From the NCBI RefSeq assembly GCF_042648445.1, contig NZ_JBHRYB010000003.1, positions 186,001 through 250,000 on the forward strand: 64,000 nt of DNA, in the 5' to 3' direction. Position numbers and translations under genes: made by a program. The notes under the pieces were generated by a model. The model did no database searches, was not told the origin of the DNA, and saw only the letters and a program-made list of their open reading frames with translations. Below are positions 17,249 through 26,452 of this stretch, in pieces (position 1 is the stretch's first letter; the number at the start of each line of letters is the position of its first letter). Source of the DNA: Bacterioplanoides pacificum (GTDB lineage: Bacteria; Pseudomonadota; Gammaproteobacteria; Pseudomonadales; Oceanobacteraceae).

Positions 17249-18886
17249 ATGATCGATCTGGAAAATACCCTCAAACACAAGCGCATTCTTATTGTTGATG
17301 ATCTGGTGGAAGCGCGCAGTTCGCTGAAGAAGATGATCACCGTTTTGGGTGCCCAGGACATCGATACCGCCACCGATGGCCGGGAAGCCTCTGAGCTGCT
17401 GAACGAACGTCATTACGACATCGTGTTTTCCGATTACAACCTCGGCAAAGGCAAAGACGGCCAGCAGATTCTGGAAGAAGCCCGCTACAGCAAAAGCCTG
17501 AATGCCAGCTCGTTATTTATTCTGGTTACCGGCGAAAATGCCGTCGATATGGTGATGGGCGCACTGGAATATGAACCCGATGCTTACATCACCAAACCCT
17601 TCACCCTGAACATGTTGCGTGAGCGGCTGACGCGTATCTTCAGCATCAAAGAACAACTGGCAGCCGTCAACCAGGCGCTGGATGCCGGAGAACAACAGCA
17701 GGCCATTACACTGGCCGAACAACTGCTCGAGGCGCAGCCGAAATTACAGCTGCCCATCACCCGGATTCTCGGCAAGCTGTATATCAACGCCCAACGTTAT
17801 CAGGATGCCATCGGTGTGTATTCCCGCCTGCTGAATCAGCGTTCCGTCGCCTGGGCGCGGCTGGGTCAGGCGATTTGTATGCATTACCTCGGTGACTCCC
17901 TCAGTGCGCTGGCGTTACTGGAGCAGAATCTGCTGAAACACCCGTTGTACGTCCAGTGTTATGACTGGCGCGCGCGCATTCTGCTGTCTCAGGGGAAAGC
18001 GGAAGAAGCGCAACAACAGCTCCAACAAGCGGTGGAAATTTCCCCCAAAGCGGTATTACGGCAGATGGAGCTGGGCCAGCTGGCATTACAGAACCAGGAC
18101 TATGCCGTTGCCGAAAGCGCCTTTGAACAGGCCATTCGGCTGGGCCGTAACTCCTGTTACAAAACGTCCGATAACTACCTGCAGTTTGTCAATGCGGTAC
18201 AACACGGGGTTACTCCGGAGGCCAGCCGTAACAACCGTAACCGGGTTGATAAAGCCTTCCGTGCTATTGAGGAACTGCGTCAGGATTACGCAGGCCAGAG
18301 TGATGTGATGTTTGAAACCAGCATCGTCGAGGGCAAAACCCACCTGCAAACCGCCAATGAAGATGGCGCCCGTCAGTCGGCCAAACGGGCGGAAGAATTG
18401 CTAGCCCAGATAGAAACACCCCAGGTCAGTCAACAATTGCAGATGACCGAAGCCTATATCGACACCGGCCAGCACGTAAAAGCCAAACAACTGCTGCAAA
18501 CGCTGAAAAAAGCCGGGCTGGACGAAGCCGCCAGTCAGCAGCTGACCACACTGGAAAACAGCCTGAATCAGGTAGCCATCCGGGAATACACCGCAGAGCT
18601 GAACAGCCGCGGGGTCGCCGCCTATGAAAAAGGTTTATTTGTTGAAGCCATTGAAGCCTTCGACAACGCCACCAGCTACGACGAAGCCGGGGTCAGCGTG
18701 TTGCTCAATGCCATTCAGGCAAAAATCAGTTTTATGGAAGACACTCAGGTGGACGTGGCACAACTGAAAGACTGTTATCTGTTGTTTAAACGTATCGGTC
18801 CGGTGGGTGACAGCGATGAAAGATTTGAGCGCTACAACCGCCTGCGGCAAAGTTATTCACGCATGAAACGGGCTGCGGGCATATGA
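17249..18886 (+). CDS. Response regulator receiver with TPR repeats
   Basis: 545 residues. An N-terminal receiver domain (about 10-130) has acidic D17/D18, phospho-acceptor D62 (FSDYNLG), T94 and K116 (ITKPF). No DNA-binding or enzymatic output follows. Instead about 400 residues of alpha-helical tetratricopeptide repeats follow (for example LGQAICMHYLGDSLSALALLEQ and GQLALQNQDYAVAESAFEQA near residues 210-300), ending in an extra helical region. It probably works as a phosphorylation-controlled scaffold. The downstream histidine kinase gene overlaps by 4 bases (ATGA), so they form a two-gene signalling unit with unknown target. Confidence 0.85.
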   Translation: MIDLENTLKHKRILIVDDLVEARSSLKKMITVLGAQDIDTATDGREASELLNERHYDIVFSDYNLGKGKDGQQILEEARYSKSLNASSLFILVTGENAVDMVMGALEYEPDAYITKPFTLNMLRERLTRIFSIKEQLAAVNQALDAGEQQQAITLAEQLLEAQPKLQLPITRILGKLYINAQRYQDAIGVYSRLLNQRSVAWARLGQAICMHYLGDSLSALALLEQNLLKHPLYVQCYDWRARILLSQGKAEEAQQQLQQAVEISPKAVLRQMELGQLALQNQDYAVAESAFEQAIRLGRNSCYKTSDNYLQFVNAVQHGVTPEASRNNRNRVDKAFRAIEELRQDYAGQSDVMFETSIVEGKTHLQTANEDGARQSAKRAEELLAQIETPQVSQQLQMTEAYIDTGQHVKAKQLLQTLKKAGLDEAASQQLTTLENSLNQVAIREYTAELNSRGVAAYEKGLFVEAIEAFDNATSYDEAGVSVLLNAIQAKISFMEDTQVDVAQLKDCYLLFKRIGPVGDSDERFERYNRLRQSYSRMKRAAGI

Positions 18887-19533
18887 AATTTGAGCAACTG
18901 CTGGCGGCGGTGGTACACGACCTGAAAAACCAGCTGCAATCCCTGCTGGATTTTGAGCAGGATGCGCTGAGCCGTATTCCGGCACAATACCATCAGGAGC
19001 TGTGGCCGATACTGCAACGCACTAATCGCCTGAAAAATGATTCACTGCAGCTGATCACCCTATATCGCTTTCACGAAGACGGCCGTTTCCCGATGGACGA
19101 CGCCTGGCCCAAAGACACCATCAGCGACGCCATCGAAGCCACCAGCCTGCAGTTCCCGACCATACGTTTTCATAACCTGGCCAGCGACGACTGCCAGGGG
19201 TTTTACAGCGAAACCCTGGTGCAACTGGCACTGGTTACCCTGATCACCAACAGCGCCCAGGCCGGCGCCACCGAAATCAAAATCAGCGCCGACGACAGTG
19301 GTGACCAGCTGTTACTGGAAGTGAACGATAACGGCCCCGGCTTTGCTGACGACATCCTCAGCGGCGAAGCCGAAACCACCAAAGCCGGTCCGGGTGGCCT
19401 GGGACTGTATTTTGTTGAACTGATCGCACAACACCACCAGCAACATCAGCGCTGTGGTTCCGTCACCATCGGCAACCGCAAGCTGATGAACCAGCAGATC
19501 GGCGGCGCTCAGGTAAAACTGTATTTACCCTGA
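18883..19533 (+). CDS. Minimal soluble histidine kinase
   Basis: 216 residues with no membrane segment and no sensory domain. The H-box-like VVHDLKNQLQSL carries H12; the ATPase domain has an N-box LVTLITNSAQAGA (N123), G1 DNGPGF (D149) and G2 PGGLGLYF. The HDLKN form of the phospho-acceptor differs from the usual HE.R. Input must come from a partner or from the receiver-TPR protein encoded immediately upstream, whose stop overlaps this start. It could also act as a phosphatase. The gene is followed by a short gap and glyQ. Confidence 0.82.
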   Translation: MKFEQLLAAVVHDLKNQLQSLLDFEQDALSRIPAQYHQELWPILQRTNRLKNDSLQLITLYRFHEDGRFPMDDAWPKDTISDAIEATSLQFPTIRFHNLASDDCQGFYSETLVQLALVTLITNSAQAGATEIKISADDSGDQLLLEVNDNGPGFADDILSGEAETTKAGPGGLGLYFVELIAQHHQQHQRCGSVTIGNRKLMNQQIGGAQVKLYLP

Positions 19534-19700
19534 CTACGACACCGCTGCACTGTGCCAGCGGCCCGCTGCCAGCCCTATGAGGCCGGGCCAGATAAGGCTA
19601 TAATCCCCGCCTTTCGTTTTTCTGCCACACAATCCGGCTATAACAGCAGCCGATTGGGCAGAACAACCCACTAATTCCGCAACACAGAGAAGGTCGAGCA

Positions 19701-20714
19701 GTGTCTGAACAAAGCCGCCACGATATTAAAACCTTCCAGGGCCTGATTGCTGCCCTGCAAGAGTTCTGGTCCGAACAGGGATGTGTGATTAACCAACCGA
19801 TCGATATGGAAGTAGGTGCCGGCACCTTTCACACCGCGACCTTCTTACGTGCGATTGGCCCGGAGTCCTGGAACTCGGCTTATGTTCAGCCGTGTCGTCG
19901 CCCGACGGATGGCCGTTATGGCGAAAATCCGAACCGTTTACAGCATTACTATCAGTTTCAGGTAGTACTGAAGCCGTCACCGCTGGATATTCAGGACAAA
20001 TACCTGGAGTCGCTGCGGGTTATGGGAATCGATACCAACGTCCACGACATCCGGTTCGTCGAAGACAACTGGGAATCGCCTACCCTGGGCGCCTGGGGTC
20101 TGGGCTGGGAAGTCTGGTTAAACGGTATGGAAGTCACTCAGTTCACCTACTTCCAGCAGGTCGGTGGCCTGGAGTGTTACCCGGTCACCGGTGAGATCAC
20201 TTATGGTCTGGAACGGATTGCCATGTATCTGCAGGAAGTGGATTCTATTTATGATCTGGTCTGGACCTACGGCCCGGACGGCAGCGCAGTCACCTACGGC
20301 GACGTATTCCATCAGAACGAAGTGGAAATGTCGGCCTATAACTTCGAACATGCCGATGTCGACTTTTTATTCCAGGCGTTCAGCCAGCATGAAAAAGACT
20401 GTGCCCGTCTGATTGACGCCGGCCTGCCCTTACCCGCTTATGAACAGGTATTAAAAGCATCTCACGCATTTAATATGCTGGACGCCCGTCATGCGATTTC
20501 GGTGACTGAACGTCAGGGCTATATCCTGCGTGTACGCACCCTGGCCCGCTCCGTTGCCGAGGCGTATTTCCAGTCCCGCCGCAGCTTAGAGTTTCCTCTG
20601 GCACCTGAAGATCTGCGCAAAGAAGTGCTGGCATTAGCCGCCGCCGCAGAAAAAGAAGCCGCTGAGAAGGCCGCCAAAAAAGCGGCCAAAGAAGCCAAGA
20701 AAGCACAGGCATAA
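19701..20714 (+). CDS. glyQ: Glycyl-tRNA synthetase alpha subunit
   Basis: 337 residues from a GTG start. It is the catalytic class II subunit of the alpha2beta2 enzyme that charges tRNA-Gly. The core is highly conserved (FQGLIAALQEFWSEQGC, QPCRRPTDGRYGENPNR, GMEVTQFTYFQQVGG). It differs from the usual length of about 300 by an alanine/lysine/glutamate-rich helical tail (residues about 308-337, KEAAEKAAKKAAKEAKKA). The beta subunit gene follows after 11 nt. Confidence 0.96.
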   Translation: MSEQSRHDIKTFQGLIAALQEFWSEQGCVINQPIDMEVGAGTFHTATFLRAIGPESWNSAYVQPCRRPTDGRYGENPNRLQHYYQFQVVLKPSPLDIQDKYLESLRVMGIDTNVHDIRFVEDNWESPTLGAWGLGWEVWLNGMEVTQFTYFQQVGGLECYPVTGEITYGLERIAMYLQEVDSIYDLVWTYGPDGSAVTYGDVFHQNEVEMSAYNFEHADVDFLFQAFSQHEKDCARLIDAGLPLPAYEQVLKASHAFNMLDARHAISVTERQGYILRVRTLARSVAEAYFQSRRSLEFPLAPEDLRKEVLALAAAAEKEAAEKAAKKAAKEAKKAQA

Positions 20715-20725
20715 GGGGATAAATC

Positions 20726-22792
20726 ATGACGACTAAAAACTTTCTGGTGGAATTAGGCACAGAAGAATTACCACCAACACAACTTCAGACATTATCCGCT
20801 GCTTTCACCGCTGGCATCGAAGCGGGTCTGCAGGACGCCGGTCTGGCAAACGGCATCGAAGTGGTGTCGTTTGCCTCGCCCCGCCGCCTGGCTGTGGTGG
20901 TAAATAATCTGGCAGAAAAGCAGGACGATCGCGACGATGTTTTGTGGGGACCGCCAGCCAACATCGCTTTTGATGCCGACGGCAAACCGACCAAAGCCGC
21001 TGAAGGTTTCGCAAAAAAAGCCGGCATTGACCTGGCCGACGCCAGCGAAGAAAACGGCAAATTAAAAGTATCCCGCCGTATCGAAGGTAAAGCGACGACC
21101 GATCTGTTAGCCGGTATTGTGCAGACCTCACTGGATAAATTACCCATCGCCAAACGTATGCGCTGGGGCGCCAGCCGGAACGAATTTGTGCGCCCGGTAC
21201 AGTGGCTGGTGATGCTGTTTGGTGAACAGGTGGTTGACGCGGAAATTCTCGGTGCCAAAGCCGGCAACCAGTCACGCGGCCACCGCTTCCACGCCAACAG
21301 AAACATCACCATCAGTAGCAGCGGCGACTACCAGCAGGCGATGCGCGATGCGTTTGTGATCGCAGACTACCAGGAGCGCAAAAACATCATTCGCCAACAG
21401 GTCGCGGCCAAAGGCGAAGAGCTGGGTGGCGTTGCAATCATTGACGAAGATCTGCTGGACGAAGTGACCGGCCTGAACGAATGGCCAACGGCACTGGCGG
21501 GTAAGTTCGATGACGACTTCCTGCGTGTACCCAGTGAAGCCCTGGTGTCTTCCATGAAAGAACACCAAAAATATTTTCATGTGGAAGATAACAACGGCCA
21601 GCTGTTGCCCAACTTTATCACCCTGACCAATATCGAATCGAAAGATCCGCAACAGGTGATCGAAGGTAACGAAAAGGTTATTCGTCCACGTCTGGCAGAC
21701 GCCGCGTTCTTCTGGGATACCGACCGCAAACAATCGCTGGAAAGCCGTTACGACAAACTGGCCAGCATGGTTTGGGTCAACAAACTGGGGACGCTGAAAG
21801 ACAAAACCGACCGTATCGGTGCGCTGGCGGATAACATTGCGACCGCCATCGGTGCCGACAACGCTCTGGCACAACGTGCGGCCAAACTGTGTAAAACCGA
21901 CTTATTAACCGACATGGTGTATGAGTTCACCGATCTGCAGGGCATCGCCGGCACCTATTACGCTCAGCACGATGGCGAACACGCCGATGTTGCCGCAGCG
22001 ATGCAGGAGCAATATATGCCAGCCTTCGCCGGCGACGAACTGCCGGCCACTCAGGCTGGTGTGTGTGTGGCACTGGCCGATCGTATCGACAGCCTGGTTG
22101 GCCTGTTTGGTTTAGGTCAGATCCCAACCGGCTCGAAAGATCCGTTTGCTTTACGCCGTGCATCTCTGGGTGTGCTGCGTATTCTGGTGGAAAAACAAAT
22201 CAATATCGATTTAGGCCAGTTAATCGACTGGGCAATTGCGGCCGATTGGGAAACCGCCCCGAAAGCCGAAACCAAAGCCACACTGATCGACTATATGCTG
22301 GAGCGTTTCTCGGCCTGGTATAAAGACGAAGGCATTGCTGTGGAAGTATTCCAGTCGGTGCGTACGTTAGGGTTAAGCAACGCGCTGGATATTAATAACC
22401 GTGTGCAGGCGGTTAACAGCTTCTCAGCGATGGAAGAAGCACAGGCACTGGCAGCAGCCAATAAGCGGGTATCCAATATTCTGGCGAAGAATGGCGGCGA
22501 GTCTGTTGTCGCTGAAGTTGATGCTGATCTGTTAAGCGAAGACGCTGAAAAAGTACTGGCCGCTCAGATCGCGGAAAAACAAACGCAAGTTCAGCCATTG
22601 TTAGCGGATGCTCAATACCAAGAAGCGCTGGCTTCACTGGCCGGCTTACGTGATGCAGTCGATGCCTTCTTTGATAACGTCATGGTCATGGCCGATGACG
22701 AAGCGGTTAAAAACAACCGTCTGGCACTGCTGAAACAACTGCAGGGCTTGTTTATTGCCATTGCGGATATTTCGTTGTTGCAGCAGGGTTAA
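20726..22792 (+). CDS. glyS: Glycyl-tRNA synthetase beta subunit
   Basis: 688 residues, normal for GlyS (E. coli 689). It has the N-terminal FLVELGTEELPP motif, a central HD-like region, and the C-terminal DALR-type anticodon-binding region ending with DAFFDNVMVMADD. It supplies tRNA recognition for the enzyme. AGGGGATAA precedes the start. It forms an operon with glyQ and is followed by an intrinsic terminator. Confidence 0.97.
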   Translation: MTTKNFLVELGTEELPPTQLQTLSAAFTAGIEAGLQDAGLANGIEVVSFASPRRLAVVVNNLAEKQDDRDDVLWGPPANIAFDADGKPTKAAEGFAKKAGIDLADASEENGKLKVSRRIEGKATTDLLAGIVQTSLDKLPIAKRMRWGASRNEFVRPVQWLVMLFGEQVVDAEILGAKAGNQSRGHRFHANRNITISSSGDYQQAMRDAFVIADYQERKNIIRQQVAAKGEELGGVAIIDEDLLDEVTGLNEWPTALAGKFDDDFLRVPSEALVSSMKEHQKYFHVEDNNGQLLPNFITLTNIESKDPQQVIEGNEKVIRPRLADAAFFWDTDRKQSLESRYDKLASMVWVNKLGTLKDKTDRIGALADNIATAIGADNALAQRAAKLCKTDLLTDMVYEFTDLQGIAGTYYAQHDGEHADVAAAMQEQYMPAFAGDELPATQAGVCVALADRIDSLVGLFGLGQIPTGSKDPFALRRASLGVLRILVEKQINIDLGQLIDWAIAADWETAPKAETKATLIDYMLERFSAWYKDEGIAVEVFQSVRTLGLSNALDINNRVQAVNSFSAMEEAQALAAANKRVSNILAKNGGESVVAEVDADLLSEDAEKVLAAQIAEKQTQVQPLLADAQYQEALASLAGLRDAVDAFFDNVMVMADDEAVKNNRLALLKQLQGLFIAIADISLLQQG

Positions 22793-22810
22793 TCGCTAGT
22801 CATTAATACC

Positions 22811-22848
22811 AAGCCTCTGCCAGATCTCTGCCAGAGGCTTTTTTTTCA
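22811..22848 (+). terminator. Terminator of glyQS
   Basis: AAGCCTCTG / CAGAGGCTT stem with T8, 18 bases after the glyS stop and only about 12 bases before the gmhB start, so gmhB needs its own promoter or readthrough. Confidence 0.85.
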
Positions 22849-22859
22849 GAAAAAATTCT

Positions 22860-23405
22860 ATGAACAAACTAATCATCCTCGACCGCGACGGCGTTATTAA
22901 TCAGGACTCCGACGACTACGTAAAATCCGTCGATGAATGGATTCCGATACCTGGCAGTGCCCAAGCCATCGCACGCCTGTGTAAAGCGGGCTTTCAGGTG
23001 GCGGTAGCGACCAACCAGAGTGGCCTGGCGCGAGGGTATTTTTCGCAGGCTGATCTTGATGCCATGCACGATAAAATGGCGGCATTGGTAAAAGCTGAAG
23101 GAGGAGAATTCGCTCATATCGCCTGGTGCCCCCATGGCCCGGACGACCATTGTGATTGCCGCAAGCCCCTGCCTGGCTTAATCCATCAGATTGAGAAAGC
23201 ATTGCATGTTTCGGCTGCTGGTGCGTGGATGGTGGGCGACTCATTACGGGATTTACAGGCGGGTGCGGCGGCAGGCTGCCAGGTGGCACTGGTCAAGACC
23301 GGTAAGGGTGAAAAAACGCTGCCTAAGTTAGCAGCCGATGACGCGCTGAAAAACAGCAACGTCTTTGCCGACTTATCGGCGTTTGTGGATTTTATTCTGG
23401 CCTGA
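22860..23405 (+). CDS. gmhB: D-glycero-D-manno-heptose-1,7-bisphosphate 7-phosphatase
   Basis: 181 residues of the HAD superfamily. D8 and D10 in ILDRDGVIN are the nucleophile and acid. C90, H92, C98 and C100 (CPHGPDDHCDC) form the zinc loop that marks GmhB among HAD phosphatases. TNQSGLARGY and VGDSLRDLQAG are the other motifs. It works in ADP-heptose synthesis for the LPS inner core. It lies between glyS and plsC, as in Pseudomonas. Confidence 0.94.
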   Translation: MNKLIILDRDGVINQDSDDYVKSVDEWIPIPGSAQAIARLCKAGFQVAVATNQSGLARGYFSQADLDAMHDKMAALVKAEGGEFAHIAWCPHGPDDHCDCRKPLPGLIHQIEKALHVSAAGAWMVGDSLRDLQAGAAAGCQVALVKTGKGEKTLPKLAADDALKNSNVFADLSAFVDFILA

Positions 23406-23509
23406 ACTGCTTTCAGGAAACACTGCTAAGAATCTGCGGCAACGGATTCCCCTGACCAAAGTGGTATAAACCCTGTCTGAAGAATAACCAGACAGTCAGC
23501 GGAATCCCT

Positions 23510-24298
23510 ATGCAAGCAGCTTCGATACTGAACCCGTTAAGAACCCTGTTGTTCTACTGCTGGCTGGCTGGCTTTACTGTGTTCTGGTGCCTGCTCAGTT
23601 TTATCGTGGGGATTTTCCTGCCACTGAAAGCCCGCAACTATTTTGTGCTGGTATTTTATTGCTACGTCGCGGTCTGGTCAGCGCGGCTGATTTGTGGTGT
23701 GAAATGGCAGCTGGAAGGTGGTGAAAACATCCCGCAAGACGGCCGCGGTTACGTATTACTGAGTAAACACCAAAGCACCTGGGAAACGTTTTTTCTGCCC
23801 ACCGCCATTGCCCCACACGTTCAGGTGGTCAAAAAAGAGCTGCTGTATCTGCCGTTTTTTGGCTGGGCGTTAAATCTGATCCATCCGATTTTTATCGACC
23901 GTAACCAGAAGTCCAATGCCCTGAAGCAGGTGATTCAGCAAGGCAGTGAACGGCTGCAGGATGGGGTCCATGTACTGGTGTTTCCGGAAGGCACCCGTAT
24001 TCCGCCGGGGCAGCGTAAAGATTTTTCCAAAGGTGCAGCGATGCTGGCCAGTAAAGCCAAAGCCCCGGTGCTGGCCATCGCTCATAACTCCGGTGAATTC
24101 TGGCCCAATGACCACTGGGTGAAAAAGCCCGGTACCATCCGGGTGGTGATCAGCCCGGTGATTGAAACCAGCGACCTCAGCACCGCGGAAGTTAATCAGT
24201 GGGCCGAAGAATGGATCAACGCCACAGTCGAACGCATTTCACAGCAGAAATTCAGCGGCCGTAAAGTCGATGCCAACAGCAGTGGCAAACGTTTCTAA
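23510..24298 (+). CDS. plsC: 1-acyl-sn-glycerol-3-phosphate acyltransferase (PlsC family)
   Basis: 262 residues. The N-terminal hydrophobic segments (residues about 12-36 and 43-60) anchor it to the membrane. The catalytic motif is HX4E (H87-E92, SKHQSTWET) instead of the common HX4D; this form is shared by a group of pseudomonad homologues. FPEGTR near residue 160 contacts the phosphate. It acylates lysophosphatidate in phospholipid synthesis; several paralogs usually exist, so substrate preference is open. Its 3' end overlaps that of the convergent foldase gene by 4 bases. Confidence 0.88.
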   Translation: MQAASILNPLRTLLFYCWLAGFTVFWCLLSFIVGIFLPLKARNYFVLVFYCYVAVWSARLICGVKWQLEGGENIPQDGRGYVLLSKHQSTWETFFLPTAIAPHVQVVKKELLYLPFFGWALNLIHPIFIDRNQKSNALKQVIQQGSERLQDGVHVLVFPEGTRIPPGQRKDFSKGAAMLASKAKAPVLAIAHNSGEFWPNDHWVKKPGTIRVVISPVIETSDLSTAEVNQWAEEWINATVERISQQKFSGRKVDANSSGKRF

Positions 24299-25308
24299 TG
24301 GTTGTGCCGACGGTTGAGTAACACCCGTGCACGCAAGCGCTCGGCCGCGCTGAATTGCTGTTGTAGCAACTGGTCAAACGCCTGCTGATAATCGTTCCCT
24401 GAAAGCCCGGCTTGCTGCATCTCAGCCAGCGCCAGCGCCGCCTCATCGAGACGCTGCTGCCAGTGCAACTGTTCGGCATCAAGTTGCGCCAGTCGTTGCG
24501 CCACCGCTTCTCCGGCCACCTCCGCCCGGCGTTGATACCGTTCGTCCGGCGTCAGCTGCGCCTCACCGATTGCCATCAAAGCACTCTGCCGCAGATTGCG
24601 CTGCTGGTGCTCAACGACCTCAGCGGGCAAGCTGGCCTGCAGATTCGCCAGAGCCTGAGCGCGTTGCTCGGCGCTAATATCGGCTTGCAGCAGCCGTGCT
24701 TTCTCCAGAGTGTAATTATCAAGCTGACGATCCTGAGCAAACAGGACTTGTGCAACCTCAGCCCCAAGCATCTGGTCCTGCAACAGGATCAACGCCTGTT
24801 GGCGTTGTTGCAGTTGCATGAGCTGCTGCGCTTTCGATGCCTCCCGGTCTGCCATATATTCATCGTCAAATGACTGCAACGCTTCACGGTAACGCAAATA
24901 GTTGTCGTATATCTGCAGCGCCTGGGCCAGTGGCGCGCTGGCCAGCTGCTGTGCCAGTGCCTGCTCAACCAGAAGGCGAATATCATGCAGCGATAACTCG
25001 CCCAGTGTCGACAGGTAATAGTCGAACAGATCCCGCAGCCCGGATGTGAGTACTAACTCACCGCCCAGACTCAGCAATCGCACGCCATGGCTGCTGCCTT
25101 GCAGCGATGCTGGTTGCGGTAAGACGGGCTTCAGTAATGTCGAGCCCGCAGCGGCCGGCTGAGCCGTCAATACGTCAGATACCACAACCGAAGAGCGCAT
25201 CGTCTGCACCTCGGGCTGCACCTCGACCTCCGGCTCATGCCATAAGTAACCGGCCGCCGCGACCACCAATGTGGCCGCGGCCAGACTGAAGCTTACACGC
25301 CAGGGCAT
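24295..25308 (-). CDS. lifO: Lipase-specific foldase (lipase secretion chaperone)
   Basis: 337 residues. One N-terminal membrane anchor (LAAATLVVAAAGYLW) is followed by an Ala/Pro-rich linker (to about residue 75) and a long helical domain. RDLFDYYLSTLGE (92-104) is the steric-chaperone signature (R..FDY.LS). The body is rich in leucine, glutamine and alanine. The protein folds its cognate lipase in the periplasm. It starts 8 nt after the lipase gene stop, the usual lipase-foldase operon order. Confidence 0.92.
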   Translation of the reverse strand: MPWRVSFSLAAATLVVAAAGYLWHEPEVEVQPEVQTMRSSVVVSDVLTAQPAAAGSTLLKPVLPQPASLQGSSHGVRLLSLGGELVLTSGLRDLFDYYLSTLGELSLHDIRLLVEQALAQQLASAPLAQALQIYDNYLRYREALQSFDDEYMADREASKAQQLMQLQQRQQALILLQDQMLGAEVAQVLFAQDRQLDNYTLEKARLLQADISAEQRAQALANLQASLPAEVVEHQQRNLRQSALMAIGEAQLTPDERYQRRAEVAGEAVAQRLAQLDAEQLHWQQRLDEAALALAEMQQAGLSGNDYQQAFDQLLQQQFSAAERLRARVLLNRRHNH

Positions 25309-25316
25309 AACTGCAG

Positions 25317-26288
25317 TTACAGCCCGGCCTGCTTCAGACGATTCGCATGGCTGCGATACAGAGACAGCGGATCGGTACTGAACAGCGAGTGCAGCCCCAA
25401 CACCTGATTGATCAGATCGCCATGGTTCATTTTGTAATCATCACGAATCACCTGACCAAAATGGCTGGCACACTGGCCGGTAATGCCGTCGCTTTTACCG
25501 CCGAGAAACAGCAGACTGGTACTGCCGAACAGGTAATCCAGCGGATCAGCAGCGTTGGTAAACGGATCGCTGCCGGCCCAGGAATACAGCCGGATATCAT
25601 GACCATTCAGGGTGACCGACGCTGGCCCTTCTCCACAGTAACTCTGCGGCAGACCCGCCGGAAACTGAGCGTTAAACGCCGCGGCACCGGCGGTGGTAAA
25701 TTCAGCGGTCAGCGCCCGGGCATCGCCCTTGCCAACATCGTCACCGGATAAGGCATCAATCAGGCTGCCTGCAGCATCGACCACGGTTTCGTATACCCCG
25801 CCCAGCAGCGAGTCCTGCGGAAAAGCATTGTTCAGCAGATCGGCGATTGGCGCACCGGTATGAGGAGAACCCATGGTAGTCACGGATGCCACCAGATCCG
25901 GGCGCACATTCATCACATAACGCGACGTCAGTCCACCCTGGCTGTGTGCCACCAGATTAAATTTTTCGATACCGGGATGACTGGCACGAATGGTTTCCAG
26001 CTCGGTAATTAACTGTTCGCCGCGATCGATTGAATCGTTAAAGGCATTGATATGCGCACGGAACACAGTCGCACCTTCGCTCTCCAGTTTTTCCGCGATC
26101 TTGTACCAGTATTCAACACCGGCGATGGAATCAAACGCCAAAATACCCTGTACCAGCATGATCGGGTGTTGGGTCTCGGTGTAGCCAGATGGTTCAGGTT
26201 GTTGTGACATCGCCTGCGCATTGAGTGCGATAACCGAGGAGGCCGCCAGCAGTCCGGCCGCTAACCGCTTGGATAGTGATTTTTTCAT
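25317..26288 (-). CDS. Secreted triacylglycerol lipase (family I, foldase-dependent)
   Basis: 324 residues from MKKSLSKRLA; a longer in-frame start at 26477 would add 63 residues in front of an evident signal peptide (cleavage probably after NAQA, residue 26) and overlap the upstream gene. The nucleophile S116 sits in VAHSQGG. The acid is in GKSDG and the base in MNHGDLINQ near the C-terminus. Two cysteines (YCGEGP and GQCASH) can form the family disulfide. The oxyanion-hole segment reads VQGILAFD (Q47) where most family members have VHG. Secretion is expected through the type II system after folding by the downstream foldase. Confidence 0.9.
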   Translation of the reverse strand: MKKSLSKRLAAGLLAASSVIALNAQAMSQQPEPSGYTETQHPIMLVQGILAFDSIAGVEYWYKIAEKLESEGATVFRAHINAFNDSIDRGEQLITELETIRASHPGIEKFNLVAHSQGGLTSRYVMNVRPDLVASVTTMGSPHTGAPIADLLNNAFPQDSLLGGVYETVVDAAGSLIDALSGDDVGKGDARALTAEFTTAGAAAFNAQFPAGLPQSYCGEGPASVTLNGHDIRLYSWAGSDPFTNAADPLDYLFGSTSLLFLGGKSDGITGQCASHFGQVIRDDYKMNHGDLINQVLGLHSLFSTDPLSLYRSHANRLKQAGL

Positions 26289-26371
26289 GGTATGCCTGTT
26301 TTTTATTTTTATTGAAGTACGGCAGTATAAAAGTGCTGCCGCACGGGCCACATGGCATTGCGGGCCAGAAC

Positions 26372-26395
26372 GAGGTACTGGTACCCCAGTACCTC
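26372..26395. repeat. Perfect inverted repeat upstream of lipase gene
   Basis: GAGGTACTGG-TACC-CCAGTACCTC, 10-base arms and 4-base loop, in the 164-base gap between the antiporter gene and the lipase gene. There is no T-run on the minus strand, so it is more like an operator or processing hairpin than a terminator. Confidence 0.6.
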
Positions 26396-26452
26396 TAATA
26401 ACCGGACGTTCAGTATTACCAGCCCGGCAACAGCAAACCAGAATATCTGACG

